From Prostheceraeus crozeri (taxonomy: Eukaryota > Platyhelminthes > Polycladida > Euryleptidae): a stretch of 64,000 nucleotides of DNA. The stretch is from positions 124,001-188,000 of the forward strand of contig CAJQUW010005558.1 in NCBI GenBank assembly GCA_907163375.1, read 5' to 3'. This document shows positions 32,720 through 43,654 of this stretch, piece after piece (position 1 is the first letter of the stretch; every line of letters starts with the position of its first letter). The translations under genes and the position numbers were made by a program. The notes under the pieces were generated by a model. That model did no database searches. It was given only the letters and a program-made list of their open reading frames with translations, and was not told where the DNA came from.

Positions 32720-33545
32720 TGCGGCCTCAAAGCGGTGAGAGGATGAAAACGGAGTCGCAATAAGGCTTTGTCGTCTGAAGCTCATGCTTCTTTGGGTTCT
32801 ACCTTATCGGAAAGGTTTATTGTCGGCGGTTTGTGACCTTGCTCCGGCTAACTAGCAGGCTCTGGAATATTATTTTTATTTTACTGGTCATTGAATTTAT
32901 TTATGTTTGATTAATTTTTCATTCTTTTTCTCCACGTTTGTTTATTTTAAATGTGTGGTAGGCTTCGGCCGTCCCAATTAACACCACCCTCTGGTTTGCG
33001 AGATATGAACAGTCATCAGATGTTTCATGTTGTTGAATCAGGTTTTTGGACATGGCACTTATTTGGCTCATTTGTGATCGAACTTCCTTCCACTGCTCTC
33101 TTTTGCACTTCCCCATTTGTTGCAGGTTAAGGTGTGACAGATCCAACGTATTCACGGCATACGGGCGTCAGGTAGTTCGAGGGTCCCGAACCCACTGGTA
33201 ATGCTTTGGGAGGCAGGCCCGATCAACTGCTCGAAAAAAGGCGGTACAGTTCCACTGCCACGGACATGCGTGGGTAGCTTTACTGAGGGGTTTAGCCCGT
33301 GTAGCTGTATCCGGTTCCTCTGTGGCCTACCTGGCTTGTACCCATTGTTACGGCAAAGAGGTTCTCATGTGGGTTTCTTCAAGCTTTTGCGACATGAACT
33401 GTGCCTATAAGTGTCTTTTTTTGCGTATTATTTATTGCAGCTTTGTTGGTATTATTTACGTTTTTCTGATGCCTTCCAAAGTTTCTTGTATCACTTTGTT
33501 GTACAGTATAATTTTCGTTATTTGATTGATATTCTATGAGAAATT

Positions 33546-34493
33546 ATGAAAATGAGAAAGACACACAAGAAACGTAGTCAAGCCGTCAAGCTCAAAACCC
33601 CTCTCAGGATCAGCTTCAGCAACGTAAGAGGACTGAGGTCCAATTACGACGACATCAACATCTTCCTGCAAGATAAGTCAACAGATCTTCTATCCCTGTC
33701 GGAAACCAGGTTAGATCCCAGTGTGTCATCAAGCGACGTTACTCCTGATGGATACATATTTCACCGGATGGATAAAGCACCTTGTCATGGTCTTGGAGTC
33801 CATGCCAAAACAAGCCTTCCCTTGAGAAGGTTTCGTAGCTCAGAGGATCCAAGGCATGAGTATCTTGCCTTCATTGCGCCGCTGCAGAAGACCACTCTTC
33901 TTCTATTTTTCCTATACCGCTCTCCATCAACTAATGCGGATATTTTCAATGTTCTTTCTGACAAGATCGATTCTCTTCTACAAGAGTATCCCAGCGCTGA
34001 AGTTGCCGTTTTTGGTGACTTCAACGTGCGCAATGTTGACTGGCTTGTGCACTCACGCACCACCGATCTCTCCGGTCAGACAGCCCAGGATTTCGGTGTC
34101 TCTCACAACCTTAGTCAAATTGTCACTTGTCCTACCAGAGTGCCTGACCGAGCTGGGGATACTGGATATCTCCTTTACCTGTTTCTCACCTCAAATCCAA
34201 CTTGTTTTTCACACAAGGTTACTTCTCCCCTCGGCACGTCTGATCACTGTGTTATCACAGTTTCTGGCAAACAAATTTGCTCCACACCGTCTGCACCCTT
34301 CCATAGAACAGTTTATCAATTCTCCAAAGCAGACTGGTGTGGCTTCCGCACTTTTCTTAGTCAAGTTCAAGCTGAGAATTTGATTCTGAGCGAGAACGTC
34401 CACAAGTCGGCGCAAGAACTGACAGAGTGGCTTCAGATAGGGATGTTGGCCTACATTCCTCACCGTACTTTCCAAATGAAGCCCCACTCATAA
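33546..34493 (+). pseudogene. LINE endonuclease (EEP/AP-type) domain
   Basis: A 315-codon frame reads ISFSNVRGLRSNYDDINIFL (N-terminal Asn motif), LLSLSETRLD (catalytic Glu), GDFNVRNVDW (catalytic Asp-Asn) and GTSDHCVITV (catalytic Asp-His). These are the four landmarks of the AP-like endonuclease that nicks target DNA for target-primed reverse transcription. The frame then stops at 34493, upstream of the linker. No ORF1-type protein is seen before it. Confidence 0.88.
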
Positions 34494-34529
34494 CCTTGGT
34501 TTACACCAGAATGTGCAGCTGCAAGTTGC

Positions 34530-34763
34530 CAGCGTGACCACTTTTTCCATAAGTATAAGCGTGACAGTAGCGCTGGCAATGTTGAATTGTACAAAACCGC
34601 ACGTAGACATTGCAAGGAAACCATACATCAGGCCAAAAGCCGTTACGCTTTGTATGTACGGAAATCCATTGCTACCCAAAAGCTCGGCTCTAAGGACTTC
34701 TGGAGGATTTACAACAGTGTCACCAATAGGAACAAATCCTCCATCCCAGCACTCCGTCATGCC
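34530..34763 (+). pseudogene. LINE linker between endonuclease and reverse transcriptase (left part)
   Basis: The frame reads ELYKTARRHCKETIHQAKSR (start approximate) then KLGSKDFWRIYNSVTNRNKS and SIPALRHA, and is cut by the hAT insertion at 34764. The 'W-R-I-Y-N-S-V' block precedes the reverse transcriptase in this LINE group. Its continuation (EVSTSMAPTTADKAELLCKE) resumes directly after the hAT at 37408. Confidence 0.75.
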
Positions 34764-37399
34764 CAGTGCTGCCACTCCTGCGTAAATTTACGCAGTGCGC
34801 GAAAAAAAAATTTCTGCGTGAAATGCGTGGGATTTTGAAGAGGTGCGTGAAGGGAAATATGGATAATACTTATACATATGATCTGTTAAGGAATATTATA
34901 TAATTTTGTATCGTATCATGAATTTTCCATGGTTTCCTATTTTCCATAAGAATATACATACAGTAGCCCCTACAATTATTTAAAACTAAGTTTTCTGCTT
35001 TCAGTATTGTTTTTTGGTCCAATGGCTGATTGTGGTGGCGGGTAGCATGGATAGTGAACATTGTATGTTGTGTTGCGATCGTTACGACATTGCGTTGATA
35101 TTGATACATTTGGACCTGTTGTTCATGCAATCCGTTCTTCCTCTTTTGAACAAATTTGAAAAAGTTTATCAAAGAAATTCTATTCTTGTTCATAAAATGT
35201 ATTCTGACGTTCGCGAACTGTTTGTAAATGTTCTTTTATGTTTTTTGAAGAAAGAATTTGTTGATGAAAACACAAAGATTGAAGAAAATTTCATTTGATC
35301 GAGATTCACAACTTCCAGATTCTGCCATATTTATCGGTGAAGACACCGGAAAGAAACTGGATTCTGTTAGTGAATCAGTGCGCACTGAATTTTTCAACCG
35401 TGTCCGAAAGTTTTATTGTACTTTGTCCAGTAAACTCCAAGGCTATTTACCGCTGGCCGACAAGCGAGTGAAGCAACTTCGTTTTCTGGATCCTGCTCTT
35501 TGGAAAACCGAAGATGAAACAGCAGTTGTTTCCATTGCCAAAGAAATGAAGTACAGCAGTGAAGATGTCACATCCTTGATAACGGAGTGGCGTCAATATG
35601 GGATTTCACGCGCAGTTGAAGAACTGAACGATATAGTTCAGCACTGGCTTCATGTCGGGAGTCTGAAATCGACTGCCATCGGTGACTGCAACACTTCGCA
35701 ACAAGCCTATCCGATTCTCACACGATTGTCCACCTCCGTTTTGTCAATGCCTCACGGAAATGCTGCGGTAGAACAAGCTTTTAGTTGTCTGTCAGATACA
35801 GTTACTAAAAAGCGAAACTGTTTGAATGAAATCTCAGTGAACTCATGCTTGGTTATCAGTGGCTATCTGCGGGCTTCGAACTACTGTTGTTACAATTTTC
35901 CTTTGAGTGAAGATCTGGTCCAAATGGGCTTCAATGCTCATGCATCATACCAGGAGGCTGAAACAGGAGAAAGAGGCCGACAAGATAAAATCGGAACAAG
36001 CAGCGCGGAAGAGGAAATTGGAGGAAGAAATTGAGGAAGAAATGGAAAGATCGAAAGAGCAGATGGGATTGTTGAACAAGCAAAAGCAAATAGCATCAAA
36101 TAAAAGCGAACTCCAAGAAGAAGAATCATCTGCTTTATTGATGATAGCTGAGTATCAAAAGAAACTGTCGCTTATTCAGATGAAACGCAAGAAGATTGAA
36201 AAATACGAAAAGAAATTGACAGCGGAACAGACAAAATCAAAAGAAAGAATCATAAAGAAAACAATTGAACAGTTTGCCAAAAAGTAACAGTACCCGGTTT
36301 TTTACATTTTCTCAAATATTGTTATCTTCAAAGTTTTTTTAGTTGAATTATACAATATATTTTGTACAGTGTGTAGTAGTAGCATGTACATGCATTGTCA
36401 GTACGTATAATCAGTAGGTACTCTTGTTGTATTTTGTATTCGAAAGTTTGGACATTTTTATAGAAGCTAGTAGAGCTGAGCATGATTCGTTTGAGCTTAT
36501 TTTAAATCGAATAATTTCATTTATGAGCATTTTAGTAGACTGTACACTAGAGCTGCCTAGCTCTTTGAGTTTTTTTTTTTTCTATTATGGTCCTTTTGAT
36601 AGAATATATTCTGTTGTTATATTTTGTTTTTACGAGTCTTGCGTTTGTTAAGTCTTTTGATAGATACTCTCTACCGATATTTGTTGTTTTCAAAATACAT
36701 GTATTGATGAATGGAAAGCATTTGTTTTTCGTTGGATTGCCCAGCTGTAATATCTAATGTATGATTGATGTAGATTTAAAAATGCGGAGCTAATCGTCTG
36801 AAGGAAGCAAGAGAATAAGTACAGGAAAAGTAGATTGTGCACTCTTTAGACTTACTACCGTATATGTACTTCCATAACACATTCTCAACGCATGTTGAAG
36901 CATAATTTGACCGTATCAAGACGAAACGTTGTAAGCACCATGTGACGATTTTTCAGGAGAGTCGAAATAGAATTAAAAATTTTATTGTTCTTTATGGTCT
37001 TTATGACTTCTTGTTCCTTTACGCTCCTCACCTTCATGCTTCAAAGGGTTTGAACACAGAAATTAGGGTACGTGACAGCTCGACAATACGCATTCCGAAT
37101 GTACAAAAGTCTCATTTTCGCAAAAATGTCGGTGACAACGTTTCGTCCTTGTCCGGTCGAATTGAAGCAGTTTCACCGATAGTAATTTAAGATCAAATTT
37201 ATCAGAACATAACCACCATACAGCCTACACATACGGTTACATGTAGCTGTGATGAGTCAAAACAAAATTGAAAGGAAAAGTTGAACTTATAAACTTTGTC
37301 TTGTAAAGTAGATGTAGCGCTACATGTAACTGCTTAATACGCCTGCGTGAAAAAAATTCACCTGCGTGGGATTTTCCAAATATCAGAGTGGCAGCACTG
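34764..37399 (+). mobile_element. hAT transposon, 2,636 bp, inserted into the LINE with perfect 8-bp duplication
   Basis: Terminal inverted repeats are CAGTGCTGCCACTC and its exact reverse complement (14 bp). The flanks GTCATGCC at 34756-34763 and 37400-37407 are identical, the 8-bp target duplication typical of hAT. Removing the element rejoins LINE sequence. Both subterminal regions hold GCGTGGGATTTT in the same orientation. The internal transposase is partial and broken, so the element is probably non-autonomous. It is younger than the LINE. Confidence 0.93.
35080..36287 (+). pseudogene. Partial hAT transposase with long coiled-coil tail
   Basis: Three overlapping frames cover the C-terminal half of a hAT transposase. 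They are LFMQSVLPLLNKFEKVYQRN, then EFFNRVRKFYCTLSSKLQGY and LPLADKRVKQLRFLDPALW, and the dimerisation motif SMPHGNAAVEQAFSCLSDTV with KKRNCLNEISVNSCLVISGY. Two frame changes occur (near 35285 and 35945). The last frame gives about 100 residues of strongly charged coiled coil (RKRKLEEEIEEEMERSKEQM...). No BED finger or first catalytic Asp region is seen, so the N-terminal half is missing, presumably by internal deletion. Confidence 0.8.
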
Positions 37400-37407
37400 G
37401 TCATGCC

Positions 37408-38565
37408 GAAGTCAGTACTTCTATGGCGCCAACCACAGCAGACAAAGCCGAGCTTCTTTGCAAGGAGTTTGCGAAGAATTCGTCATTAGACGATGGAGGT
37501 AGAATTCCACCTCCAATTCCCACGCGCACTGATGAGACAGTTAGTCCTCCTTCAGTCACAGTCCGAAACGTCAAAAGATCATCGCCGTTCTCGATAGCTC
37601 TAAGTCTAGTGACCAGATGGCATCCCGGTTTCGGTCTTCAAAGCATCTCTCACCTGAGCTTTCTCCACTTTTATCTAAACTGTTCAGTAGATGTGTATCC
37701 CCCGGTGAGTTTCCCTCTTGTTGGAAAGTAGCTTCCGTGGTTCCAGTTCCAAAGAAAGGTTCTGACTCATCTCTTCCATCTAGTTACCGTCCTATCAGCC
37801 TGCTTCCAATTGCTGGCAAGATTTTTGAAGCAGTGATTAACCAACACATTGTTAACTTCCTTGAAACTCAGAACCTTCTATCAGAAGAACAGTATGGCTT
37901 CAGGGACTCTCGATCAACTGCAGATCTTCTTTCATATGTCACTGAACATGTGAGTCGTGTCCTTGACAGACAAGGTGAGACGAGATCAGTTGCCTTGGAA
38001 ATATCCAAGGCATTCGATAAAGTCTGGCATCAGGGACTCCTTATGAAGCTAAAGTCCTATGGAGTTGCTGATCAACTCCACAAACTTCTTGCTTCTTTCC
38101 TTAGTGACCGGCAGATATCTGTCGTCTTAGATGGTCAAAAGTCTTCCACCAAGCTTGTCAATGCAGGAGTTCCTAAAGGGTCAATTTTGGGACCCACTCT
38201 TTTTCTGCTGTACATCAACGACCTCCCAGACTGCCTAATGAGTAAATTGGTGATGTATGCAGATGACACAACACTCTTCAATTCCAATGAGCGACTCGCT
38301 AAAAACACTCAGCAACGTCAGCAGTTATGCGACGTTCTTAATGAAGACTTACGCAGGGTCTCAGAATGTGGCGCCAATTGGCTTGTTTCCTTCAATCCTT
38401 CAAAAACTCAGAGTATTCTGCACTCACGACTTAAAGGAAATGATGATCATAGCATTAAGATGTCAGATAATAGGATCAGAGAAAAAGATTCCATCTCCTT
38501 CCTTGGATTGGCGGTTACGAAAGACTTGTCATGGAAACCATACATCCAATCCATTAGCAAGCAGA
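37408..38565 (+). pseudogene. LINE reverse transcriptase domain
   Basis: After the hAT the LINE continues with KAELLCKEFAKNSSLDDGG, then, in a second frame, SYRPISLLPIAGKIFEAVIN, GFRDSRSTADLLSYV, ALEISKAFDKVWHQGLL and VPKGSILGPTLFLLYINDLP. The catalytic YADDTTLF box follows. These are reverse transcriptase blocks 1-5. The usual ALDISKAFD has Glu in place of the first catalytic Asp (ALEISKAFD), which alone would disable the enzyme if real. Coding ends abruptly in the WKPYIQSISKQ thumb segment. Confidence 0.88.
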
Positions 38566-38780
38566 ATATGAATATACTATTACTACTAATGTACTATCAT
38601 GACAATTTTTATACTTCAGATAAAAAATAATCACGACAGTCGGTATATTCCTACATCCATTGCTTTGTAAAGTGATATTTTGTGTTATATTTAGTAATAC
38701 ATTTTTGAACATATGGTTTACGTACAAGAAAAATCACTGTTTTCCAAAATATTTTTTCTTCAAAATGAACGTCGTTTTCA

Positions 38781-40502
38781 TCACAAAAACTTGTCATTAT
38801 TTTGTATGGAGCAGCTGATGCACAACCTCAAATCAGCAGTATGAGTACCACAAACCCACTTGGTGCACTTCGAGCATTTCAATTTCGTCTTATTGCGCTT
38901 AGAAGTATCACAAAATTGACAATTGCTTCTTTTGTTCGCGATGTCTGAAGCAGGATGACGCATTATTCCTGACATTTGCAATGCCCTTTCGGTTGTGGGA
39001 TGAAGGATAGTCCCGCTAGCTCTTTGGCGTTTAAAATCAGAAATCAATGCCATTGAAAGATCATAGATGAAAGAAAATCTGGATAACGCTGGTTGGTTTG
39101 AAATATCCTTCCAAAGAATGTAAGCATTCAGAGCCGAAATATCAAGCACATTGCAAAATACACCAAGGGGCCATCGGCGTGTACCAATCCTTGTTGTATA
39201 GTGACGCATCATCTGATCTATTGCATCCGCTCCTGCTTTCAATTCATTGTACTCAAGAATAATCAGTGATTTTCGACATGAAGAATCATCTACAGTATCT
39301 GTCTGCTTTCCCGAAGAAAGTAATATCACATTTTTGTTTCGTCGTGGGACATATGATACAAGCACGGCGTCATTATTGAACAGCAAAATTCGACAAGAAC
39401 TTCTGACGACCTCGCATACTAGTTATTTTAGGAGGCAGTTCCCGCTTGTTTTTTCGCATCGTACCAAGCAAACTCATCTTATCTTCTTTCAGCCTTCTGG
39501 CGAGTGACAAAGAAGTAAAAAATTGTCGGTGACAATATTACACCCACTTCCAGCGTTAGGTTTCACAAGTCGCAGAACCACATCTTCCCCTACAGAGCCC
39601 ACATGGATTCGGTCTCTTTCTTTTCCAAGGTAAGGCTCGATCTGAAGAACGTACCTGTGGGTAGAATCAGCTGCTATCCAAAATTTGATCCCGAATTTTC
39701 CGGGTTTATTAGGATATATTGGATGAAGCTGCATCGATTTCGCATAGCAAGAAGTTGTTCATCAACTGTAATCGCCTCCGTCGGATAGTACAGTTTCGCG
39801 ATATTAGATTGAAACAGTGTAAATAATTCACGTATATGTGCTAATTTGTCTGTTCGAAAACGAGCACTTCGTGTACTCTTATTGTCGAATCTCAAGAATC
39901 GAAGTATAGACTTGATACGTTGGAACCTCATGGTCGCTGCAAATACAGGACGACCGTGAGTATTGTTCCAAAGACTTTGGGTCGGTTCCTTCCGACCTTG
40001 ATATATACCACGCAGGAAAAGAATACCGATAAATGCTTTTAGTTCATCTATTGAAATGTCTTTGAAGCCTTCACCGAGAACACGACGACCTTCGCGGTTA
40101 GTAGATAATATTATCAGTTCAAGAATGCTATCTGATATGATTAACCGAAATGAATCTTCTAATATAATGATTGATTGTATCCTCTGTACTGCGTATCGTG
40201 TAGGTCCTCCCTGATGTCTAAGCACATCCTCAGCCCTGTTACGTCCTTGAGAATTACCAGGTCGCGAAGAAAACCATTCCTCACCATTTTTATCGATGTA
40301 CGTCGATCTTGTTTCAGAGGTATTATATACATGGTCATTGTCAGAAGAGTTTGTTTCGTCAGAGTCACTATCAACTTGCAGTTTTTCACTATTTTCTTCT
40401 TGAACTGACTCTCCATCACTTTCACTTTCATTGCTCAAAACATAGTCTTCGTCACTTTCCAATATTACTGCAGCAGCCCGTTCAGCGGTGAAAGTACGTT
40501 TC
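38781..40502 (-). pseudogene. piggyBac transposase, broken
   Basis: The likely start is MKRTFTAERAAAVILESDED at 40502; an acidic N-terminal region follows. Then come IDELKAFIGILFLRGIYQGR, LRFLRFDNKSTRSAR and AITVDEQLLAMRNRCSF (first catalytic Asp). In a second frame are PGKFGIKFWIAADSTHRYVL and VTDNFLLLCHS (second Asp). In a third are YNELKAGADAIDQMMRHYTT (third Asp, the 'G-x-D-x-x-D-x-M' box) and the C-terminal CQFCDTSKRNKTKLKCSKCT Cys-rich finger that binds the terminal repeats. At least two frame changes lie between 39380 and 39740. Length and domain order otherwise match full-size piggyBac transposases. Confidence 0.88.
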
Positions 40503-40930
40503 ATGTCAGAATCGAATGAGTGAATGACTTCGGTATGGAATAGTATAGATGAGGAATAGAACAATATCATTCTCTGTCTTCGCTTAGTCATAATTGTGTC
40601 TAATAGAATCACATGATCAGTCAAGATCACGTGCAGTAGAAACGGCATCTGACGTTCATAAGCTGCAGAGTGCTGACATCACAGTGTTCTTGATACGCTT
40701 TTATGCTATGTTGTGACTCATGAGGTTTTTTTATCAGCAAGGTAACGACATTTTAGACTGATGAATTGAAAACAATTGCAGGATGCAGCCAATCTTCATT
40801 TCTTCTATAGTGTGTCATATTTATCGTTGACACTTCATTCTATTATATAAAATTTCCAATTGCGTGTAGTAAGTCTTCAAGACTACACTTCCAAAATTAC
40901 ACTTTCATAGCACTTCAATGCTAATTTTAT

Positions 40931-40952
40931 AATGAGGTCAATTGACCTCATT
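40931..40952. repeat. 22-bp perfect palindrome, inner copy, in the piggyBac end
   Basis: The half-site AATGAGGTCAA is followed by its exact reverse complement TTGACCTCATT. Together with the trailing GTAC it is repeated at 41118. It lies 200 bases inside the terminal repeat. Confidence 0.9.
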
Positions 40953-41117
40953 GTACCTAAATGTAGTTGTCCTATTATCTCAACAATTGAAAATCAGTTT
41001 CTCGGAAAATTTTGTGAGACTGTCATATCAGGGGTCAAGTCAAAGGGACAATCAAAGTCAAGGAGTCTGAGATAAATTCTGTGTTTATCAAGCTCAATGC
41101 AAACGATTGAAAATTGA

Positions 41118-41139
41118 AATGAGGTCAATTGACCTCATT
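41118..41139. repeat. 22-bp perfect palindrome, outer copy, in the piggyBac end
   Basis: Same AATGAGGTCAA half-site and mirror, thirteen bases from the element terminus. Duplicated palindromes of the GGTCAATTGACC type at piggyBac ends are probable transposase binding or cleavage-context sites. Confidence 0.9.
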
Positions 41140-41166
41140 GTACGTTCTAGGGTTAAGTATTTTTTC

Positions 41167-41233
41167 TGACAATTGTGATAGCTTGTACGTGCGCAAAGAG
41201 ATATTTGAGTAACAATTTGATACACAACGTAGG
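41167..41233. repeat. 67-bp direct repeat, copy 1 (partner at 41690-41756)
   Basis: TGACAATTGTGATAGCTTGT through CACAACGTAGG is repeated 523 bases later with two differences. Copy 1 begins 11 bases after the TTAA that flanks the piggyBac end. Confidence 0.92.
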
Positions 41234-41689
41234 CTGAACGCTCAATAAGTTAAAACAGCGTTTAAGCAGAGTTTAAGCAGGGTGAAACCTGGCTAGATCT
41301 TTAACCATGCCAGCAGATGCCACTCTGATAGCCCTAATTGTTTTTCCCTTCCTCCGCTGATTAACTGAAACTTCAATCCTGTATACCTTTTAGTGCATAC
41401 CGACAACAAGCAAAACCTGTGTAAGTCAGTCCTGTAATGAGCATCTTGTGAGACGGAAGATTTTCATTGAAGATTTAGAGAACTAAAAGCTATTGCTGTT
41501 CACGTTCGCACACAACACAATAGCTTTTTTGTGAACATTTCTTTACATCTCAATCTAAATGTTTTTCGCGACCGACAATCGTCCGAAACAAAGTCCCTTT
41601 GGAAGTATTCCGCCACACACAGTAAGGCACAAAACCGTTTCAAATCCACAATTTTTGTGTTCAGCATGAATGGGGATTGGAAGGGGGAT

Positions 41690-41756
41690 TGACAATTGTG
41701 ATAGCTTGTACGTGCGCAAAGAGATATTTGAGTGACAATTTGATGCACAACGTAGG
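41690..41756. repeat. 67-bp direct repeat, copy 2
   Basis: Near-identical to 41167-41233. The 456 bases between show no gene. Confidence 0.92.
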
Positions 41757-41832
41757 CAATCATTACATGCAAGCACAAGATGCACCAGTAACAACTCTTT
41801 ACTTAAAACATAATTTCATCCACTAAGTTACC

Positions 41833-42129
41833 TCAATTTACTGTAGCAAATAATATCATGAAAAAATTAAAATCATCATCATCATAAGTCGTCGAGGAAG
41901 CATTTGCAGAAGTGCCTCGAAGCCACTTCCTCAGCCTATTCCTTAATGCGGTTTGGTACAGTGCTGCCGAACTGAGATTGCGCTCAACCACCGCATCAGA
42001 TGTAGGGCAGCTTTCAACGTTTAATATTGCATCAGCAAATTTCTTACCGCGTCCTTTCGTGTGGGAGTATGTCTCGGACGTATCACCATTCGCCAGCATT
42101 TCCGGGCTAACAAACTTTGTATACATCAT
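41833..42129 (-). pseudogene. Possible hAT C-terminal (dimerisation) relic
   Basis: A 98-codon minus-strand frame contains VESCPTSDAVVERNLSSAAL and YQTALRNRLRKWLRG. The 'P-T-S-x-A-x-V-E-R-x-x-S...R-N-R-L' pattern resembles the dimerisation segment at the end of hAT transposases. The upstream HTKGRGKKFADAILN is unassigned. No terminal repeats or target duplication were found. It could be chance; I rate it weakly. Confidence 0.3.
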
Positions 42130-43499
42130 ACAAAATTCGACGATATTAAAACATGTGACGTGTGATCTGTTTAAACTGGCGGGCTTTACCTATGTTCCCT
42201 CAACTGTTTAGACAGAGTTTAAACCATATGCCACCCTGAGGCCTATTATACGTGTAGTTTCATATAGCAAACTCAATGTAACATTAATTACGAATGCATC
42301 CTACGTATATACATCTTAAAGCTTGTTTTCACGAATTTCATTAATTAATTAATTAATTATTTCATTCAAATTGTTTTTACATCACTGCTAAAGTGGTGGA
42401 TTCTACCTACTTTCTGGCTACTATTCACTCAAGTTTTGTCAAGAATCCGGTAATTTAATTCATGTCCTAAGCATGTGCTTGATCTAGGAGGAAATTCAGA
42501 CCCTAGATTAACACATTTCTTTTCCCTTGAGATTATGAAGACGGACAGATGATAAAGTTAGCTCATGACCTTTTTCGGTGGTGGTCCAACTTGAGTGTTA
42601 ATCGTAGGCGCAGTGTGGCACCATTTAGAAGTTGTTTGATTTTACACAAAACGATTTGATCCCATGCGATAGAATTTGCTTTTCGCTAGCCGCTGTCATG
42701 TTGGCCCGGTAGTCCAGGTGACTTCGCTACGACAGGAAGCAATTCTCAGCTGTCAGGACACCGTTTTGCACCTATATGTGGACCTCGTTACTGAATAATA
42801 TGCATGCAACTGAATATACACTACTGATATACGTGTACATGTGTATGGAATCTTCCATTTTCTATTGTTTTTCTTCGACTGAGAGAATGCAATGCCATAA
42901 TGTAATTCATCGTTGTCTACAAATGTGATCCCGAGCTCCTCACCGTTGCCAAATTCAATTTCATTTGTTAAATTTCAAAATTTGAAATTGTTTAATTTAA
43001 TTTGTTCAAATTTCATTTCATTATATTTGGCCCTATATAGCATTGTCCTTATGGAGATAGGCCATATATGCTACTCATGTATATTATATGATACCTGATT
43101 TTGAAGAAGATGAAACTGAAAAGAATCTGAGTTGAATTGTGACTGAGATGTTGAAAAACCGGGAGATGTTTAAGTCTACATGTCTCGAATGGCATTGTCG
43201 GGACTCCGAGAGTAATTGCAGACGTCAATTTTTATCTATCTGGTTTTGTCCCCTCATAATATCTTAAGGCTGACAGTTTATGCCAGTTACGCGATGTCTA
43301 GCATGACTCTCGAAAAAAGTTGACTATGCTCCCGCAACAAATTCTCGAAAATAATTGAGTTCATAAAAAATCAATCCAGAAAATCACTTAATTTGACTTA
43401 GACACCACTTCGACGATGGTAATTGTGCCATCAGTGTATGAAGCTACTTGTTAACTGACTAGAATGTAGATTTAGCTATATTTGACTGACCGGTTTCAG

Positions 43500-43654
43500 A
43501 TAGCCTTATACTGGAAGATAAGCGAGATTACGAAGTTATCATGCGCTTATGCTTGGACAAGATAAGACAGGCCAGCAAAACCGATCATACTCCAAGATTG
43601 TATAGTGATGATTATCTTTTTAACTATCATTGCACTTCGATTTTTGAAAGACTT
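43500..43654 (+). CDS. Internal exon of an unrecognised plus-strand gene
   Basis: The acceptor GACCGGTTTCAG precedes a frame reading SLILEDKRDYEVIMRLCLDK, IRQASKTDHTPRLYSDDYLF and NYHCTSIFERL, ending at CTT|GTGAGT in phase 0. The open frame, good splice sites and phase match with the exon at 46568 make one gene likely. The joined product is not a family I recognise. The exon's sequence is helical and charged with no visible membrane segment. The 5' part of the gene is not identified and may lie among the repeats to the left. Confidence 0.6.

Larger units (their letters stand above)
32720..38565 (+). mobile_element. Jockey/CR1-group LINE, 3'-truncated and split by a hAT element
   Basis: Excluding the 2.6-kb hAT at 34764-37399, about 3.2 kb of LINE remain. 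The 5' untranslated part (about 32720-33545) contains AAAACGGAGTCGCAATAAGG and GGGTCCCGAACCCACTGG, a leader style I recall from this group. It is followed by an AP-type endonuclease, a linker and a reverse transcriptase. The element stops in the thumb region at 38565 where piggyBac-derived sequence begins. The reading frame is broken (stop at 34493 and a frame change near 37640), so the copy is dead. The left boundary is approximate. Confidence 0.8.
38566..41152 (-). mobile_element. piggyBac element, one intact end
   Basis: The right end is GTTCTAGGG followed by TTAA (41153-41156), i.e. CCCTAGAAC read inward, the standard piggyBac terminus next to its TTAA target. A broken piggyBac transposase lies inside on the minus strand. 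The left end is missing: no TTAA-CCCTAGA is seen near 38566, where LINE sequence is cut off. A deletion probably removed both the LINE 3' end and the left piggyBac end. Two copies of a 22-bp palindrome lie inside the right end. Confidence 0.82.

Noticed and set aside
33785-34487. Frames overlapping the LINE endonuclease on both strands
   Set aside because: Only the plus-strand frame at 33546-34493 has the four endonuclease motifs; the rest are shadows.
42344-42362. ATTAATTAATTAATTA run as a regulatory homeodomain site array
   Set aside because: It is a plain tetranucleotide microsatellite with no supporting context.
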